In this document: positions 33,063 to 44,010 of the stretch, piece after piece
Layout: each line of letters begins with the position of its first letter
How positions within the stretch are numbered: the stretch's first letter is position 1
Origin: Myxocyprinus asiaticus
Lineage: Eukaryota > Chordata > Actinopteri > Cypriniformes > Catostomidae
Assembly: GCF_019703515.2 (NCBI RefSeq)
Contig: NC_059346.1
Coordinates: 56,122,001-56,186,000, forward strand
DNA: 64,000 nucleotides
Reading direction: 5' to 3'
Made by a program: the position numbers and the translations under genes
Notes under the pieces: generated by a model
The model's input: only the letters and a program-made list of their open reading frames with translations
What the model was told of the DNA's origin: nothing
Databases searched by the model: none

Positions 33063-33635
33063 TCACCCCTGAGGGTAACCTGATGTGACAGCACATCCGC
33101 TGCGGTGTTGAGGTTGCCCGGGATGTGAGTGGCTCGTAGCGACTTGAGGTGCTGCTGACTCCAGAGGAGGAGACAGCGGGCGAATTGTGACATGCAATGG
33201 GAGCGTAGACCACCTTAACGGTTGATGTACGCTACCATCGCTGTGTTGTCCATCCGGGCCAACACATGCTTGCCCTGGATCAACGGCTGGAACCTCCGCA
33301 GGGGTGGGAAGTACTGCCAACAACTCCAGGCAATTGATGTGCCAACGCAGCAGCAGGCCAGTCCAGGAGCCGGCGGCTGTGTGCCCATTACATACGGCAC
33401 CCCAGCCTGTCTTGGAGGTGTCTGTTGTAACCACAATGTGCCTGGAGGCCTGCTCTAGGGGAACCCCTGCCTGTAGAAATGCAAGGTCGGTCCAAGGGCT
33501 GAAGAGGTGGTGACAGATCGGCATGATGGCCACGCGATGTGTCCCGCGGTGCCATGCCCATCTCGGGACTCGAGTCTGAAGCCAGTGCTGAAGCGGCATC
33601 AACCCGAGCGGTGTGGCCGCCGCTGAGGATGCCAT
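33063..33635 (-). pseudogene. DIRS RNase H domain
   Basis: The reverse strand contains IVVTTDTSKTGWGAVCNGHT, RWHINCLELLAVL and the stretch VDPGQACVGPDGQHSD, which is the LIQGKHVLARMDN block in a shifted frame, then TLPLHVTIRPL. Both the frameshift near 33330 and later stops inactivate it. Confidence 0.72.
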
Positions 33636-34430
33636 ATGCCCCAGGAGCCTCTGAAAAAGTTTCAGTGGAACTGCTGTCCTCCGTCTGAACGCTCTCGTTC
33701 ATGAGGTGCGCTGTCATTGAGATTGAGTCTAACTCCAAACCAAGAAAAGAGATGCTCTGAACAGGGGAGAGCTTGCTCTTTTCCCAGTTGACCCGAAGCC
33801 ACAGTCGGCTGAGGTGCCAGAGCATGAGGTCTCTGTGTGCACACAGCAACTCTCAAGAGTGAGCTAGGTTTAGCCAGTCATCGAGATAGTTGAGGATGCG
33901 GACGGCCACTTCCCTTAGCGGGGTAAGGGCTGCCTCTGCGAATTTCATGAAGATACGAGGGGACAAGGACAGGCCGAAGGGGAGGACTTGTACTGGTATG
34001 CCTGGCCTTCGAAGGCAAACCGCAGGAAAGGTCTGTGTCGAGGTAAGACCAAGATGTGGCAGTGCATGTCCTTCAGGTCTACCGCCGTGAACCAATCTTG
34101 ATGCCGGACGCTCATTAGAGTGCGTTTTTGTGTCAGCATCTTGGACGGGAATCTGTGCAAATCCCGGTTCAGTACTCGCAGGTCCAGGATTGGTCGCAAC
34201 CCACCGCCTTTCTTCGGTATGATGAAGTAAGGGCTGTAGAACCCTTTCTTCATCTCGGCTGGAGGGACAGGCTATATCGCCCCTTGCACAGAAGGGTAGC
34301 GATTTCCGCACGCAAGGTAGCGGCGTTCTCGCCCTTCACCGAGGTGAAGCGGATGCCCCTGAACCTGGGTGGGCACCTGGCTAACTGAATCGCGTAGCCG
34401 AGTCGGACGGTCCGGGTCAGCCATCGCGAC
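33636..34430 (-). pseudogene. DIRS reverse transcriptase
   Basis: The reverse strand shows MKKGFYSPYFIIPKKGGGLR and PILDLRVLNRDLHRFPSKML (33945-34253), QDWFTAVDLKDMHCHILVLP, FAFEGQAYQY and, in the frame of 33853-34311, VAVRILNYLDDWLNLAHS with the catalytic YLDD. It continues SFLGLELDSISMTAHLMNES (33388-33849). Upstream are RWLTRTVRLGYAIQLARCPP and FTSVKGENAATLRAEIATLL. Frame changes at about 33990 and 33850 break it, but every RT block is readable. Confidence 0.82.
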
Positions 34431-34750
34431 GGGTTGGAAAGCGCGAGCCACGTGCCCAAACTCCGGGCGAGGGGGACCAAGGGAATGATCACGTCAGACA
34501 TACTGGTGGGTGGGGCCTCGCGGCAGGGCAGAGCTCGTGGTGCCACGTTGATGGGACTCGAGCCCGTGGCCGTGCTGAGTCCAGGGACATCGAAGCACTT
34601 ACCTGGCTCCTGCCACCCACCATAAGATTGGCCGAGGAGGGGGGAGGAGGAATCTCGTCCCCGTAGTCCACTGGAACCAATCCCGTGTGGGCGTGTTTGT
34701 GCCACAGCTGGGGCACAGGGGCGGGGGGGTCCACCGCTGGAGCGCCATAC

Positions 34751-35743
34751 CTACCAAAATGGGACGGTGGACGGTGGTTGTGATGACGGCCATGCGCACC
34801 GGATACGTGACCCAGGAGACGAGGGAATTATTCTTTTGTCAGGCTTTTGGGTGTCCCAGCCTCCTGGGCATGCGGCGACAAAAGATTCTCCTCCTGGCCC
34901 TCCACCGGGGGATGGAGTGGTCCGTTGACCAGCCCCAGAGAAGTGGGTCTTCTCGCCCCTGGGTCGCCTGTCTCGGGGGCACTTCGAAGCCTTCCTCGGG
35001 TTCTTAGCGGCCGGCTGCGAGACGGGTGCCATCTGCTTCCTGCGGAGGGCTCCACACTGGAGCCGGGCCATGGGGGTGGGCTGCAGTGGAGCCAGTGTTG
35101 TTGCTGCAGTAAGACGCCCTTGGCGACGAGCAGACAGGGTGTTGTATCTTAAGCCACGCCGGGGCAGGATATGTTGTAAGGCCTCCGTCTGCTTCTTCAC
35201 CACTGAGAACTGCTGGGCAAAGTCCTCGACGGCGTCGCAAAACAGGCCAACCTGGGAAATGTGGGCATCAAGGAACCGTGCCTTGTCCGCCTCTCCCATC
35301 TCGACCAAGTTGAGCCAAAGGTGGCGCTCCTGGACCACCAGGGTGGACATCGCCTGCCCGAGAGACCGCGCCCTCACCGAGTGCAGTTCCTGCATCAATC
35401 CCGGGTCAGAACTACCCTCGTGCAGTTCTTTTAGCGCCTTGGCTTGGTGTACTTGCAGGAGGGCCATGGTGTGCAGGGCGGAGGCGGCTTGTCCAGCGGC
35501 ACCACAGGCCACAGTCATCAGGGATGACATAAACCTACAGGCCCTGGACGGGAGCTTCGGGCACCCATGCCAGGTGGTGGCGCTCTGCGGACACAAGTGC
35601 ACCGCGAGCGCCTTATCCACCTGGGGGATCACCGAATACCCCCTGGCCGCTCCACCATCGAGGGTAGTGAGAGCGGGGGAGCTGATAGACCGGAACCGGG
35701 CAGTAAAAGGTGCCTCCCACGATCTTGTCAGCTCCTCATGCAC
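34751..35743 (-). pseudogene. DIRS gag, C-terminal part
   Basis: A 330-residue frame includes VHEELTRSWEAPFTARFRS-like sequence, GAARGYSVIPQVDKALAVHL, DKARFLDAHISQVGLFCDAV and EDFAQQFSVVKKQTEALQHI, and a Pro/Gly/Arg-rich end. It represents the structural (gag-like) protein of the element. No known enzymatic motif is present. It is the longest undisturbed gag frame in the window. Confidence 0.72.
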
Positions 35744-36035
35744 TTCCGGGAAGAAAGGAATGGGGGCGGGGCGAGCTCCGAATGAGAAGTCGAACTCGTG
35801 CTGAGATGAGTCGGCGGTCTCGTATGAGAGCCCGATCGGGGCAAGCGAGCGTGCTTACGAAAGCAAGCCGCGACCGCAACATTGCCATGGTCATGTTCTC
35901 GCAATGAGGACATGACTCATCCATGAATGATGTCTCTGCGTGGGCAGTGCCCAGACACGTAAGACAGCGATTGTGGCCGTCAGGAGCGGAGAGATAACGA
36001 CCGCAACCAGGAATAACACACAAATGGAAAGTCAT
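35736..36035 (-). pseudogene. DIRS gag N-terminus with Cys/His cluster
   Basis: The frame starts MTFHLCVIPGCGRYLS. Cys at residues 6, 11, 24, 27, 42 and 45 and His at 32 have exactly the spacing found in the copy at 56787, resembling a zinc-binding module. It overlaps the next gag frame (34751-35743) by 8 bp. The start ATG is likely the real one because the homologous start is used in the other copy. Confidence 0.72.
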
Positions 36036-36269
36036 CTTTAAAAAGACGTTCTGTGTGTGTGCTGCTCTTTTTGTAAATGAAAATATACTCTTTTAGAATA
36101 TACTCTCTTATTTTCGCTCTGCCGAAGCACCCAGGGGCGTTCTCTGCACTCCACGGGTGCAGAGGGGGAGAAGCCGCTGAAATGCACCGTAAATCCAGCA
36201 GTTTTGAGGTGCATCTTTGGATGGAATTGAATTCAGTGCATTGAATACAACCACTTGGTTCTGAAGAGA

Positions 36270-36453
36270 AAATCTGAATGAGTGGTTGCATACCAGCTCC
36301 TTTTATACCCGTATGTCTGGGGGAGTGGCATGCAAATTGCACTCTGCAATTCTAATTGGCCTTTTTTCAAAAAAGCAGAGGTGTTTGGGGCTCCCAAGAG
36401 TGACCCCTAGTGTCACTACATCGACACAACTTCGAGTGAGTGACAGATAGGGA
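36270..36453 (-). repeat. DIRS left terminal repeat, inverted copy
   Basis: The reverse complement matches 56371-56560. It contains the TATA-like sequence near 36303-36310 and CTCGAAGTTGTGTCGATGTA. Its outermost bases are GTTCCCTATCTGTCAC. Confidence 0.78.
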
Positions 36454-37149
36454 ACAACATTATTCTGAAGGTAGGTGTCAAGCAAAATGTGAAATGTCAA
36501 GCACACATTTTTCAGTGAATAATAAATACAAATTGAAACATTAAAATAAATGAAAATAAAATCAATATAGCCTACAAACAAGTGAAAGGAATTTTTATGA
36601 TAAGACACCATTATTTAGTAAAAATAAATAATAATAATAATAATAATAATAATAGTAATAATAATAATGTTACATTTATATAGCTCCTTACCAGAGGTAG
36701 CACAGTATAAAGAAAAAGAAGAAAAAAAGTCAGAGCATGTTTCAGTTTCTTCATTTTACATAAAGAGGAATATTCCTAATAGATGAATACTCTATGGAGC
36801 ATTTAAACCTTTATGGAGCATTTTAACTTTAACCAGATAATTTCCTTAATCGCTAATGTGGACATGTGTTCAACTTTAAGAGATGGATAGACAAGCTCCG
36901 ACGTGAAATCATCACATCAGGTCAGGAATTTAACATCATGCTCAGGTTAAGGCTATAAATGAATACATGGAAATCACGTGTGAATCGTGTGATACATTAA
37001 CATAGACATTTCAAGAAGTGGTTGTGCTTGTGCCTCTTGGATAATCAGTCATATGCATATTTTTTTATATTATTTGGATGAATCCGTTTTCCGTTTTGAA
37101 GTCATTATTTGTGCCTTTCCAAATAAGGTATTCAGCTTCGGGCACATCC
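36454..37149. other. A+T-rich stretch with (AAT)n
   Basis: An (AAT)n microsatellite occupies about 36625-36669. No gene seen. Confidence 0.55.
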
Positions 37150-37472
37150 CTACTCGTAACCATCATTCAAATTTTCTGTGACTTATGCAACAGTAGATAT
37201 TCTGTCGGTTCGGACCAGACGTGACAGCCTTCGTTGCCCTCGCACATTGATTAGCCTTGGGCGCCCAACACCCTGTCGCCGGTTTGGTTCATGTCAAAGT
37301 TACTCAGGTCTTTACTCCTGCCCATTTCTCCTGCATTCAACACTTTGATTACGAGAACTGATTGTTCGCTTACCATCTAATCTACCCAGACCTTGACATG
37401 TGGCCTTTTTAGGAGATGATCAACATTATTCGTATCACCAGTGAGAGGTCATAATGTTTTGGCTCACCGGTG
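37150..37472 (-). mobile_element. Tc1/mariner-like fragment, right end
   Basis: ATAATGTTTTGGCTCACCGG (37451-37470) is a terminal repeat followed by TA. The body matches the same family as 23426-24303, overlapping it around TCTGTGACTTNTGC-ACAGTAGA. Reverse-strand words such as GRQGVGRPRLINV can be made out, but no useful ORF remains. Confidence 0.65.
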
Positions 37473-37474
37473 TA

Positions 37475-38289
37475 CATGTTGTTAATTAATATTACTCAGT
37501 ACTTAATTACACTGTAAGAAGTACACTGTAAAATAAAGTGTAACCTTTCACAGTACGTCGTGTAAGTGGGCGTTCGCTGCAGAGCTCTTTTGGTGTGCTT
37601 TGTTTGCTATGATACTCTGATTGGCTGATTTTCCCTCTTAGGATTAGGGGCATTGTAGTTCTTCACCAGAAATTCTGCTATTAAACACAATTTGTAAAAA
37701 GAAATAAGTTGAAATAATGCAGCATGATGGCTTCAACAGAAGCATAAACTATTGATTAACAACCTCAGAGCTCATGGTAGGTCTGTCTTTAAAGGTTTGT
37801 AAGTTTTGTTAAAGTTCAATTGCCTAAAGGGGATTTTTACTTCTGGAACCAGACTGTTGTGCTCTATTGCAACACAAAGTTTGGGCAGGATATATAAAAT
37901 AGGCTGTAAATAGCAATAGGCTTTAGTTACATCACAGCCATGAACCATGATTTCCTACTTGCTAGTCAGTTGTAGGGGGAGAGACATCATCATACTAGAG
38001 AGCTTGATTGGACAAAACATGTAGTGCAAGATGAGTTATCAATACTTTTGTTCTGTTTTCCCAGATGAGAAAAATGGTAAATTTTAAATGTGTTTTTCTG
38101 CTAAAAGATAATTTTGCCATAATTTTATCACCTTTTAAAAGAACACTAGCATATAGATGGATTCAAAAGCTAATAGACATGGAATGAAAGCGATACAACG
38201 TTTATGGGGTTTATACTCTGAATGAAACTGCATGGAATAAAAAAAACCTCCCTATCTACTGTGAATCCACCAGTCTGTGAAACAGCAGA
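37475..38289. other. Non-coding stretch
   Basis: No gene recognised; a short repeat-like sequence ACACTGTAAAATAAAGTGTA is near 37523. Confidence 0.45.
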
Positions 38290-38601
38290 TCCAGTTTGTC
38301 TGGCTTCCGCCCTCCCCCTCTCTCCGAGCAGCTGCCTTTATTAACATGCAGTCTCTTAGCCAATAAGGCTGTAAGGACTTTGTGACATCACTGGCTAGGG
38401 AACAGTAGGCAGGCAGTGAAGCAGGCAGGCTGCCGACTAAAGCCAGTGAGTCCAGGCTTGGGGGTCAGGAACCGGTCTGACCACAGAATGGAGAGCCTGT
38501 GTGTGCATTAGCTTTCAGGAATTTATGCTGTGGAGGATGTACAAGGGAAACACACAGAGGCTTCCACGGATACAGCCAGGGAATGTCAAGACATGTTTCA
38601 G
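38290..38601 (+). promoter_or_regulatory. Possible host promoter and first exon
   Basis: This stretch is less A+T-rich than its flanks. It has CCCTCCCCCTCTCTCC, a CCAAT box (AGCCAATAAGG, about 38357) and a TGACATCA element (38383). It ends with ACATGTTTCAG at 38591-38601 followed by a strong splice-donor-like GTGAGT (38602-38607). An ATG three codons before the donor could start translation (Met-Phe-Gln). No downstream exon was found in the window. It may be a genuine first exon of a long-intron gene, or chance. Confidence 0.3.
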
Positions 38602-38652
38602 GTGAGTTGTTTCAAAGGGCTCTTTTTCTGTCTGCGATGACACGAATATGGA

Positions 38653-38656
<4 letters not shown>

Positions 38657-38694
<38 letters not shown>
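38657..38694. repeat. (GA)n microsatellite
   Basis: About 19 AG units, followed by (CAGA)n and purine-rich DNA to about 38755. Confidence 0.95.
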
Positions 38695-38707
<13 letters not shown>

Positions 38708-38759
38708 GGGAGGGAGGTGGATGGAGGTAGAAAGAGGGAGGGAGGAGGAGGTTGCCTTT

Positions 38760-40207
38760 TTCCTTGGCTCTCAGAATTCGGACCTTCTTAGGAGGAGAGG
38801 AAAAGGAAGATGGCAGAGGAAAGAGAAAGTGATAGCTGTTGTGTTGGTGCATTGTGTTTACGGAGGAGATGCAGTTGCATTCTGGGTGCTGTTGCTGCTG
38901 TCAGCTGCCCCTGCCCCATTCCAACGCCACATCCACAAAATGCATCTCTGTTGATGTCACAAAAATGAACACTGTGGGGGTGTGTGATTGCAGAATAGAA
39001 GCAGCTGCAGAGCAAACACAGTAACTAAAAGCACTGGTATTTTGGGGGCATTGAGATTCAAGGCTGCATTTGTGTCTGTGTGAATGTCTCCATTTCAACC
39101 AAAGAATCCTGTTCTATTGGTGCTACAGCTGGGTAGATGCAGAAAAGGATGGTTGGATGGTTAGATGGACAGGTTCATGTCATTGGTGTTTGGATATGGC
39201 CTTCTTTCAGGCTCCCCATGTCAATATTTGTGCCTTTTATTGGGACGCTTCAGAATGATTGATTTTTACCTCTGCCAAGCCTGCGCAGACTCACAAGAGG
39301 CCATGCACACATGAACACACACACACACTTCAGGAGTCTGAGAAATTGCCAAGGCCCGTCTCTTTATGGAAGTGTTATTAGAGACGGTGGAAACAAAGAG
39401 CAAGGACAAGTGATCGGTGTAGTTCCTGACTGGGTGGAGGATTGCATTGTGCATCGGGGATTTGATTAATTAAAATATGTGTCCTGTGGGACAGGGGTGT
39501 TCATGGAGTTTTTGTATGTGTATATGTATGAGGGGTACACTATAAATAACTGACAGCTAAACTACAGCACCAGTATAGGAAATTAGGAGTTATGTCTGAT
39601 ACCAATAATTATATGATGGCCGATGTTATACCTATACTGCTTTCCCTGCTTTTTTCTTTTTCAAGCTCCAATCTAAGATATTTAAATATAATCAAATATT
39701 ACATAGTAGAAAAGATAGATAATGAAAGCTTAAATCTTTTACAATAAAAATACACAGTTTTTTTCTTTCTTTTTTTTTCTCTCCCCTTTTTCTCCCCAAT
39801 TTGGAATGCCCGATTCCCAATGAAAACTCCCTTAAAACTCTTAAAGGAAAACTCCCTTAAAAAAACACACACAAAAAAAAAAAACATCGATGTTACAGGC
39901 ACTTACAATGGAAGTAAACATGAACATTTTTTGGAGGGTTTAGGTCAAACATTTTAAACTTTCAATTTGATAAAAGCACCTAAATTAATTCTGTGAAAAC
40001 TTGTGTATTCTTTGAGCTGTAAAGTTGTTTAAATTGTTGTTTACCGGGATTAAAAGATTTACGGCGTAACATCAGCTTGTTTTGGATGTGTAGGCAACAT
40101 AAATAATATGGCATGTAGTTGCCCCACACAAATAAATAACTGTAATGTAAATTCTGTTCATTACAATTTTAAGGGGAATAATGGACAATTATGATTTTTG
40201 CCAATAC
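38760..40207. other. Non-coding stretch with SINE tail
   Basis: 39760-39822 is the tail end of the SINE family (TTTCTCCCCAATTTGGAATG), without its head. No gene seen otherwise. Confidence 0.5.
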
Positions 40208-40210
40208 TGG

Positions 40211-40211
<1 letters not shown>

Positions 40212-40266
<55 letters not shown>
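40212..40266. repeat. (TA)n microsatellite
   Basis: About 27 uninterrupted AT units directly beside a DNA transposon end. Confidence 0.95.
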
Positions 40267-40270
<4 letters not shown>

Positions 40271-40278
40271 TATATATA

Positions 40279-41390
40279 CACCGATCATTCACAACATTAA
40301 AACCACCTGCCTAATATTGTGCAGGTCCCCCTTGTGCCACCAAAATAGTGCCAACCCGCATCTCAGAATAGCATTCTGAGATGCTATTCTTCTCACCACA
40401 ATTGTACAGGGCAATCATCTGGCACCAACAATCATGCCACGGTCCAAATCACTGAGATCACATTATTTCTCCATTCTGATGGTTGATATGAACATTAACT
40501 GAAGTCTGACCCATATCTGCAAGATTTTATGCACTGCACTGCTGCCACATGATTGGCTGACTAGATAATCGCATGGATGATTGTTGATGCCAGACGGGCT
40601 AATTTTTTTAATTTTTTTTATTTTCTCCCCTTTTTCTCCCCAATTTGGAATGCCCAATTCCCAGTGCGCTCTAAGTCTTTGTGGTAGCATAGTGACTCGC
40701 CTCAATCGGGGTTGCGGAGGACGAATATCAGTTGCCTCTGCATCTGAGACCATCAATCCTTGCATCTTATCACATGGCTTGTTGAGTGTGTTACCGCGGA
40801 GACATAGCGCGTGTGGAGGCTTCATGCTATTCTCCGCGGCATCCACGCACAACTCACCACACGCCCCACTGAGAGCAAACCACATTATAGCGACCATGAG
40901 GATGTTATCCCATGTGACTCTACCCTCCCTAGCAACCGGGCCAATTTGGTTGCTTAGGAGACCTGGCTGGAGTCACTCAGCACGCCCTGGATTCAAACTC
41001 GCGACTCCAGGGGTGGTAGTCAGCGTCTTTTCTCACTGAGCTACCCAGGCTCCTCCAGATGGGCTGGTTTGAGTTTTTCTGTAACTGCTGATCTCCGGGG
41101 ATTTTAACGCACAACAGTCTCTAGAATTTATTCAGAATGGTGACAAAAACAAAAAACATCCAGTGAGCGGCAGTTTGGTGGACAGAAATGCCTTGTTAAT
41201 GAGAGAGGTCAACAGAGAATGGCCAGACTGGTTTGAACTGACAAAGTCTACGATAACTGCTCTGTACAACTGTGGTGAGAAGAATAACATCTTAGAATGC
41301 TATTCTGTGATGCGGGTTGGCGCTGTTTTGGTGGCATGAGGGGGACCTACACAATATTAGGCAGGTGATTTAAATGTTGTAGCTGATCGT

Positions 41391-41394
<4 letters not shown>
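40279..41394. mobile_element. Non-autonomous TA-target DNA transposon with SINE
   Basis: The ends CACCGATCATTCACAACATT (40279 on) and the reverse complement of AAATGTTGTAGCTGATCGTT (to 41391) form imperfect inverted repeats of about 100 bp. TA precedes and follows. Without the SINE (40601-41054) it would be about 650 bp. No transposase is encoded. TIR sequence and TA target suggest the Tc1/mariner group. Confidence 0.8.
40601..41054 (-). mobile_element. tRNA-derived SINE, copy 2
   Basis: It belongs to the same family and orientation as 647-1090. The head reads GCCTGGGTAGCTCAGTGAG on the reverse strand (A-box like) with GAGTTTGAATCCAGGG (B-box like). An 11-base target duplication, CCAGACGGGCT / CCAGATGGGCT (40590-40600 and 41055-41065), has one mismatch. 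Confidence 0.88.

Positions 41395-41481
<87 letters not shown>
41395..41481. repeat. (TA)n microsatellite
   Basis: About 43 TA units between two DNA transposons. Confidence 0.95.
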
Positions 41482-41488
<7 letters not shown>

Positions 41489-41499
41489 CAGTATATACA

Positions 41500-42729
41500 C
41501 ACTGGTGGCCAAAAGTTTGGAATAATGTACAGATTTTGCGCTTATGTTAAGAAATTGGTACTTTTATTCACCAAAGTGGCATTCAACTGATCACAATGTA
41601 TAGTCAGGACATTAATAATGTGAAAAATTACTATTACATTTTGAAAAAAAAATTCAGAACTTCTTAAACTACTTCAAAGAGTTCTCATCAAAAAATCTTC
41701 CACGTGCAGCAATGACAGCTTTGCAGATCCTTGGCATTCTAGCTGTCAGTTTGTCCGGATACTCAGATGACATTTCACCCCACACTTCCTGTAGCACTTG
41801 CCATAGATGTGGCTGTCTTGTCGGGCACTTCTCACACACCTTACAGTCTAGCTGATCCCACAAAAGCTCAATGGGTTTAAGATCCATAACACTCTTTTCC
41901 AATTATCTGTCGTCCAATGTCTGTGTTTCTTTGCCCACTCTAACCTTTTCTTTTTGTTTTCTGTTTCAAAAGTGGCTTTTTCTTTGCAATTCTTCCCAGA
42001 AGGCCTGCACCACTGAGTCTTCTCTTTACTATTGTACATGAAACTGGTGTTGAGCGGGTAGAATTCAATGAAGCTGTCATCTGAGGACATGTGAGGTGTC
42101 TATTTCTCAAACTAGAGACTCTGATGTACTTATCCTCTTGTTTAGTTGTAGATCTGGCCTTCCACATCTCTTTCTGTCCTTGTTAGAGCCAGTTGTCCTT
42201 TGTCTTTGAAGACTGTAGTGTACACCTTTGTATGAAATCTTCAGTATTTTGGCAGTTTCAAGCATTGTATAGCCTTCATTCCTCAAAACAATGATTGACT
42301 GATGAGTTTCTAGAGAAAGCTGTTTCTTTTTTGTCATTTTTGATCTAATATTGACCTTAAGACATGCCAGTCTATTGCATACTGTGGCAACTCAAAAACA
42401 AACACAAAGACAATATTAAGCTTCATTTAACGAACCAAATAGCTTTCAACTGTGTTTGATATAATGGCAAGTGATTTTCTAGTACCAAATTAGCAATTTA
42501 ACATGATTACTCAAGGATAAGGTGTTGGAGTGACAGCTGCTGGAAATGGGGCCTGTCTAGGTTTGATTAAAAATGACTTTTTTCAAATAGAGATGGTGCT
42601 GTTTTTTATATCAGTAATGTCCTGACTATACTTTGTGATCAGTTGAATGCCACTTTGGTGAATTGAAGTACCAATTTCCTTACGAAACAGCAAAATCTGT
42701 ACATTATTCCAAACTTTTGGCAGCCAGTG
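41500..42729 (-). mobile_element. Tc1-like transposon with long inverted repeats
   Basis: The left end CACTGGTGGCCAAAAGTTTG and the inverted right end (CACTGGCTGCCAAAAGTTTG on the other strand, ending 42729) start inverted repeats of roughly 120-130 bp, which include CACCAAAGTGGCATTCAACT. TA follows the right end. The coding region between is deleted in its core. Confidence 0.85.
41669..42337 (-). pseudogene. Tc1-like transposase, core deleted
   Basis: The reverse strand shows an N-terminal helix-turn-helix region (KKKQLSLETHQSIIVLRNEG, GYTMLETAKILKISYKGVHY), then LEWAKKHRHWTTDNWKRVLW. The next readable codons are LKPIELLWDQLDCKV, holding the last catalytic Glu. The stretch with both catalytic Asp residues is missing between LW and LKPIE (at about 41893). 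C-terminal KAVIAARG is present. Inactive. Confidence 0.82.
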
Positions 42730-42972
42730 TATATTATTTAAATTTTTTCATCATGGCCATTTGTCTTTTTATTCCAATATTGGAAGCAGAAAATATCAAG
42801 GTGCTTTTTTGTTGTGTCTTTTTCAAGGTGTGTGTGTTGGTATGCATTCTTCTTTAAAACAACAATTGCAATCTCTCTTTTCCTCTGTTTCATTCCACTG
42901 AGGTATGAGCATCTAATGAGCAAAGTAAGCCAGGTCAGCACAGCTAAAATACATGAAGCTGAGGTTCCTGTG

Positions 42973-43089
<117 letters not shown>

Positions 43090-43152
43090 CTGATAAGGTT
43101 TGTCCACACAGTTGACGTTAACATGTTGATCCTTTATAGACCCATTCATACT

Positions 43153-44002
43153 CAGGGTTGTGAGGGTAACTTTTTAAATGTATTCCACTACGGATTACAG
43201 AATACATGCTGTAAAATGTCATTTGTAACGTATTCCGTTAGATTACTCAAGGTCAGTAACGTATTCTAAATACTTTGGATTTCTTCTTCAGCACTGGTAG
43301 ATTTTTTCACTTGTTTTGACTATAAAAACTCTGCCAGTAGAGTAAGACAAAATACACGTTAAAAATACATTCTCTGAAAAACCTAAATATCTTATGCAGT
43401 GTTGTTTCTAAAACAAGATAAATCAAACTGATCTTGTTTTAAGGATTTTTAGATATTTTTACAAGAAAACAATACAAAAATTATTATCAAGAATATGATT
43501 TTTGCCCTAATATCAAAGGTCTTACTAGAAAAAAATTAATTATGATCCAACGTGAATTTTCTTGATAAAAAAATATGATCGTGCCTGGTAACTTGTGCAT
43601 GTAAAATGGCTAGAAATAGCATATTAGCTTAGCGTAAAGCTGACAATTACACAAGGTTTATTTCTATTTCTTCTGCTCCAAACTTACTTCAAACTTACTT
43701 CTCTGTCTGCTCGTATGAATGTAACACATCATAAGAAAGTGTTTCACCGCTGTTCAAATGCACTTTGGATTGCATCATTTATATGTATAAAGGTTTTCCA
43801 TCATTTAAAGGACTAAATATTAAATGAAACAAATGACAATAAAATGCAAAGTAATCTCTTCAGTAATCAAAATACTTTTTGAATGTAACTGTATTCTAAT
43901 TACCAATGATTTAAATTGTAACTGTAGTGGAATACAGTTACTTATATTATGTATTTTAAATGCATAATCCCGTTACATGTATTTCGTTACTCCCCAACCC
44001 TG
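43153..44002. mobile_element. hAT-like non-autonomous transposon
   Basis: It starts CAGGGTTGTGAGGGTAAC and ends GTTACTCCCCAACCCTG, imperfect inverted repeats with the CAGGG start typical of hAT elements. A perfect 8-bp target-site duplication, TTCATACT, is at 43145-43152 and 44003-44010. The 850-bp body encodes no transposase. Confidence 0.9.
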
Positions 44003-44010
44003 TTCATACT

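Larger units (their letters stand above)
32036..36453 (-). mobile_element. DIRS-type retrotransposon, second family, inverted copy
   Basis: This reads on the reverse strand from its 5' end at 36453 (GTTCCCTATCTGTCACTCAC) through gag, RT, RNase H and the first half of tyrosine recombinase, and stops at 32036 within recombinase. Its 5' end matches that of the copy at 56371. The terminus, gag N-terminus and RT are better preserved than in the neighbouring forward copy, so this is not the missing part of that copy but a second element. The join with the forward copy is tail to tail. Confidence 0.85.

Noticed and set aside
38499..38954. 151-codon ORF overlapping the putative first exon
   Set aside because: Much of it is the (GA)n tract and it reads through the likely splice donor.
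40201..41540. Possible CRISPR-like or satellite array
   Set aside because: The repeats are plain TA dinucleotides and transposon inverted ends; there are no regularly spaced unique spacers.
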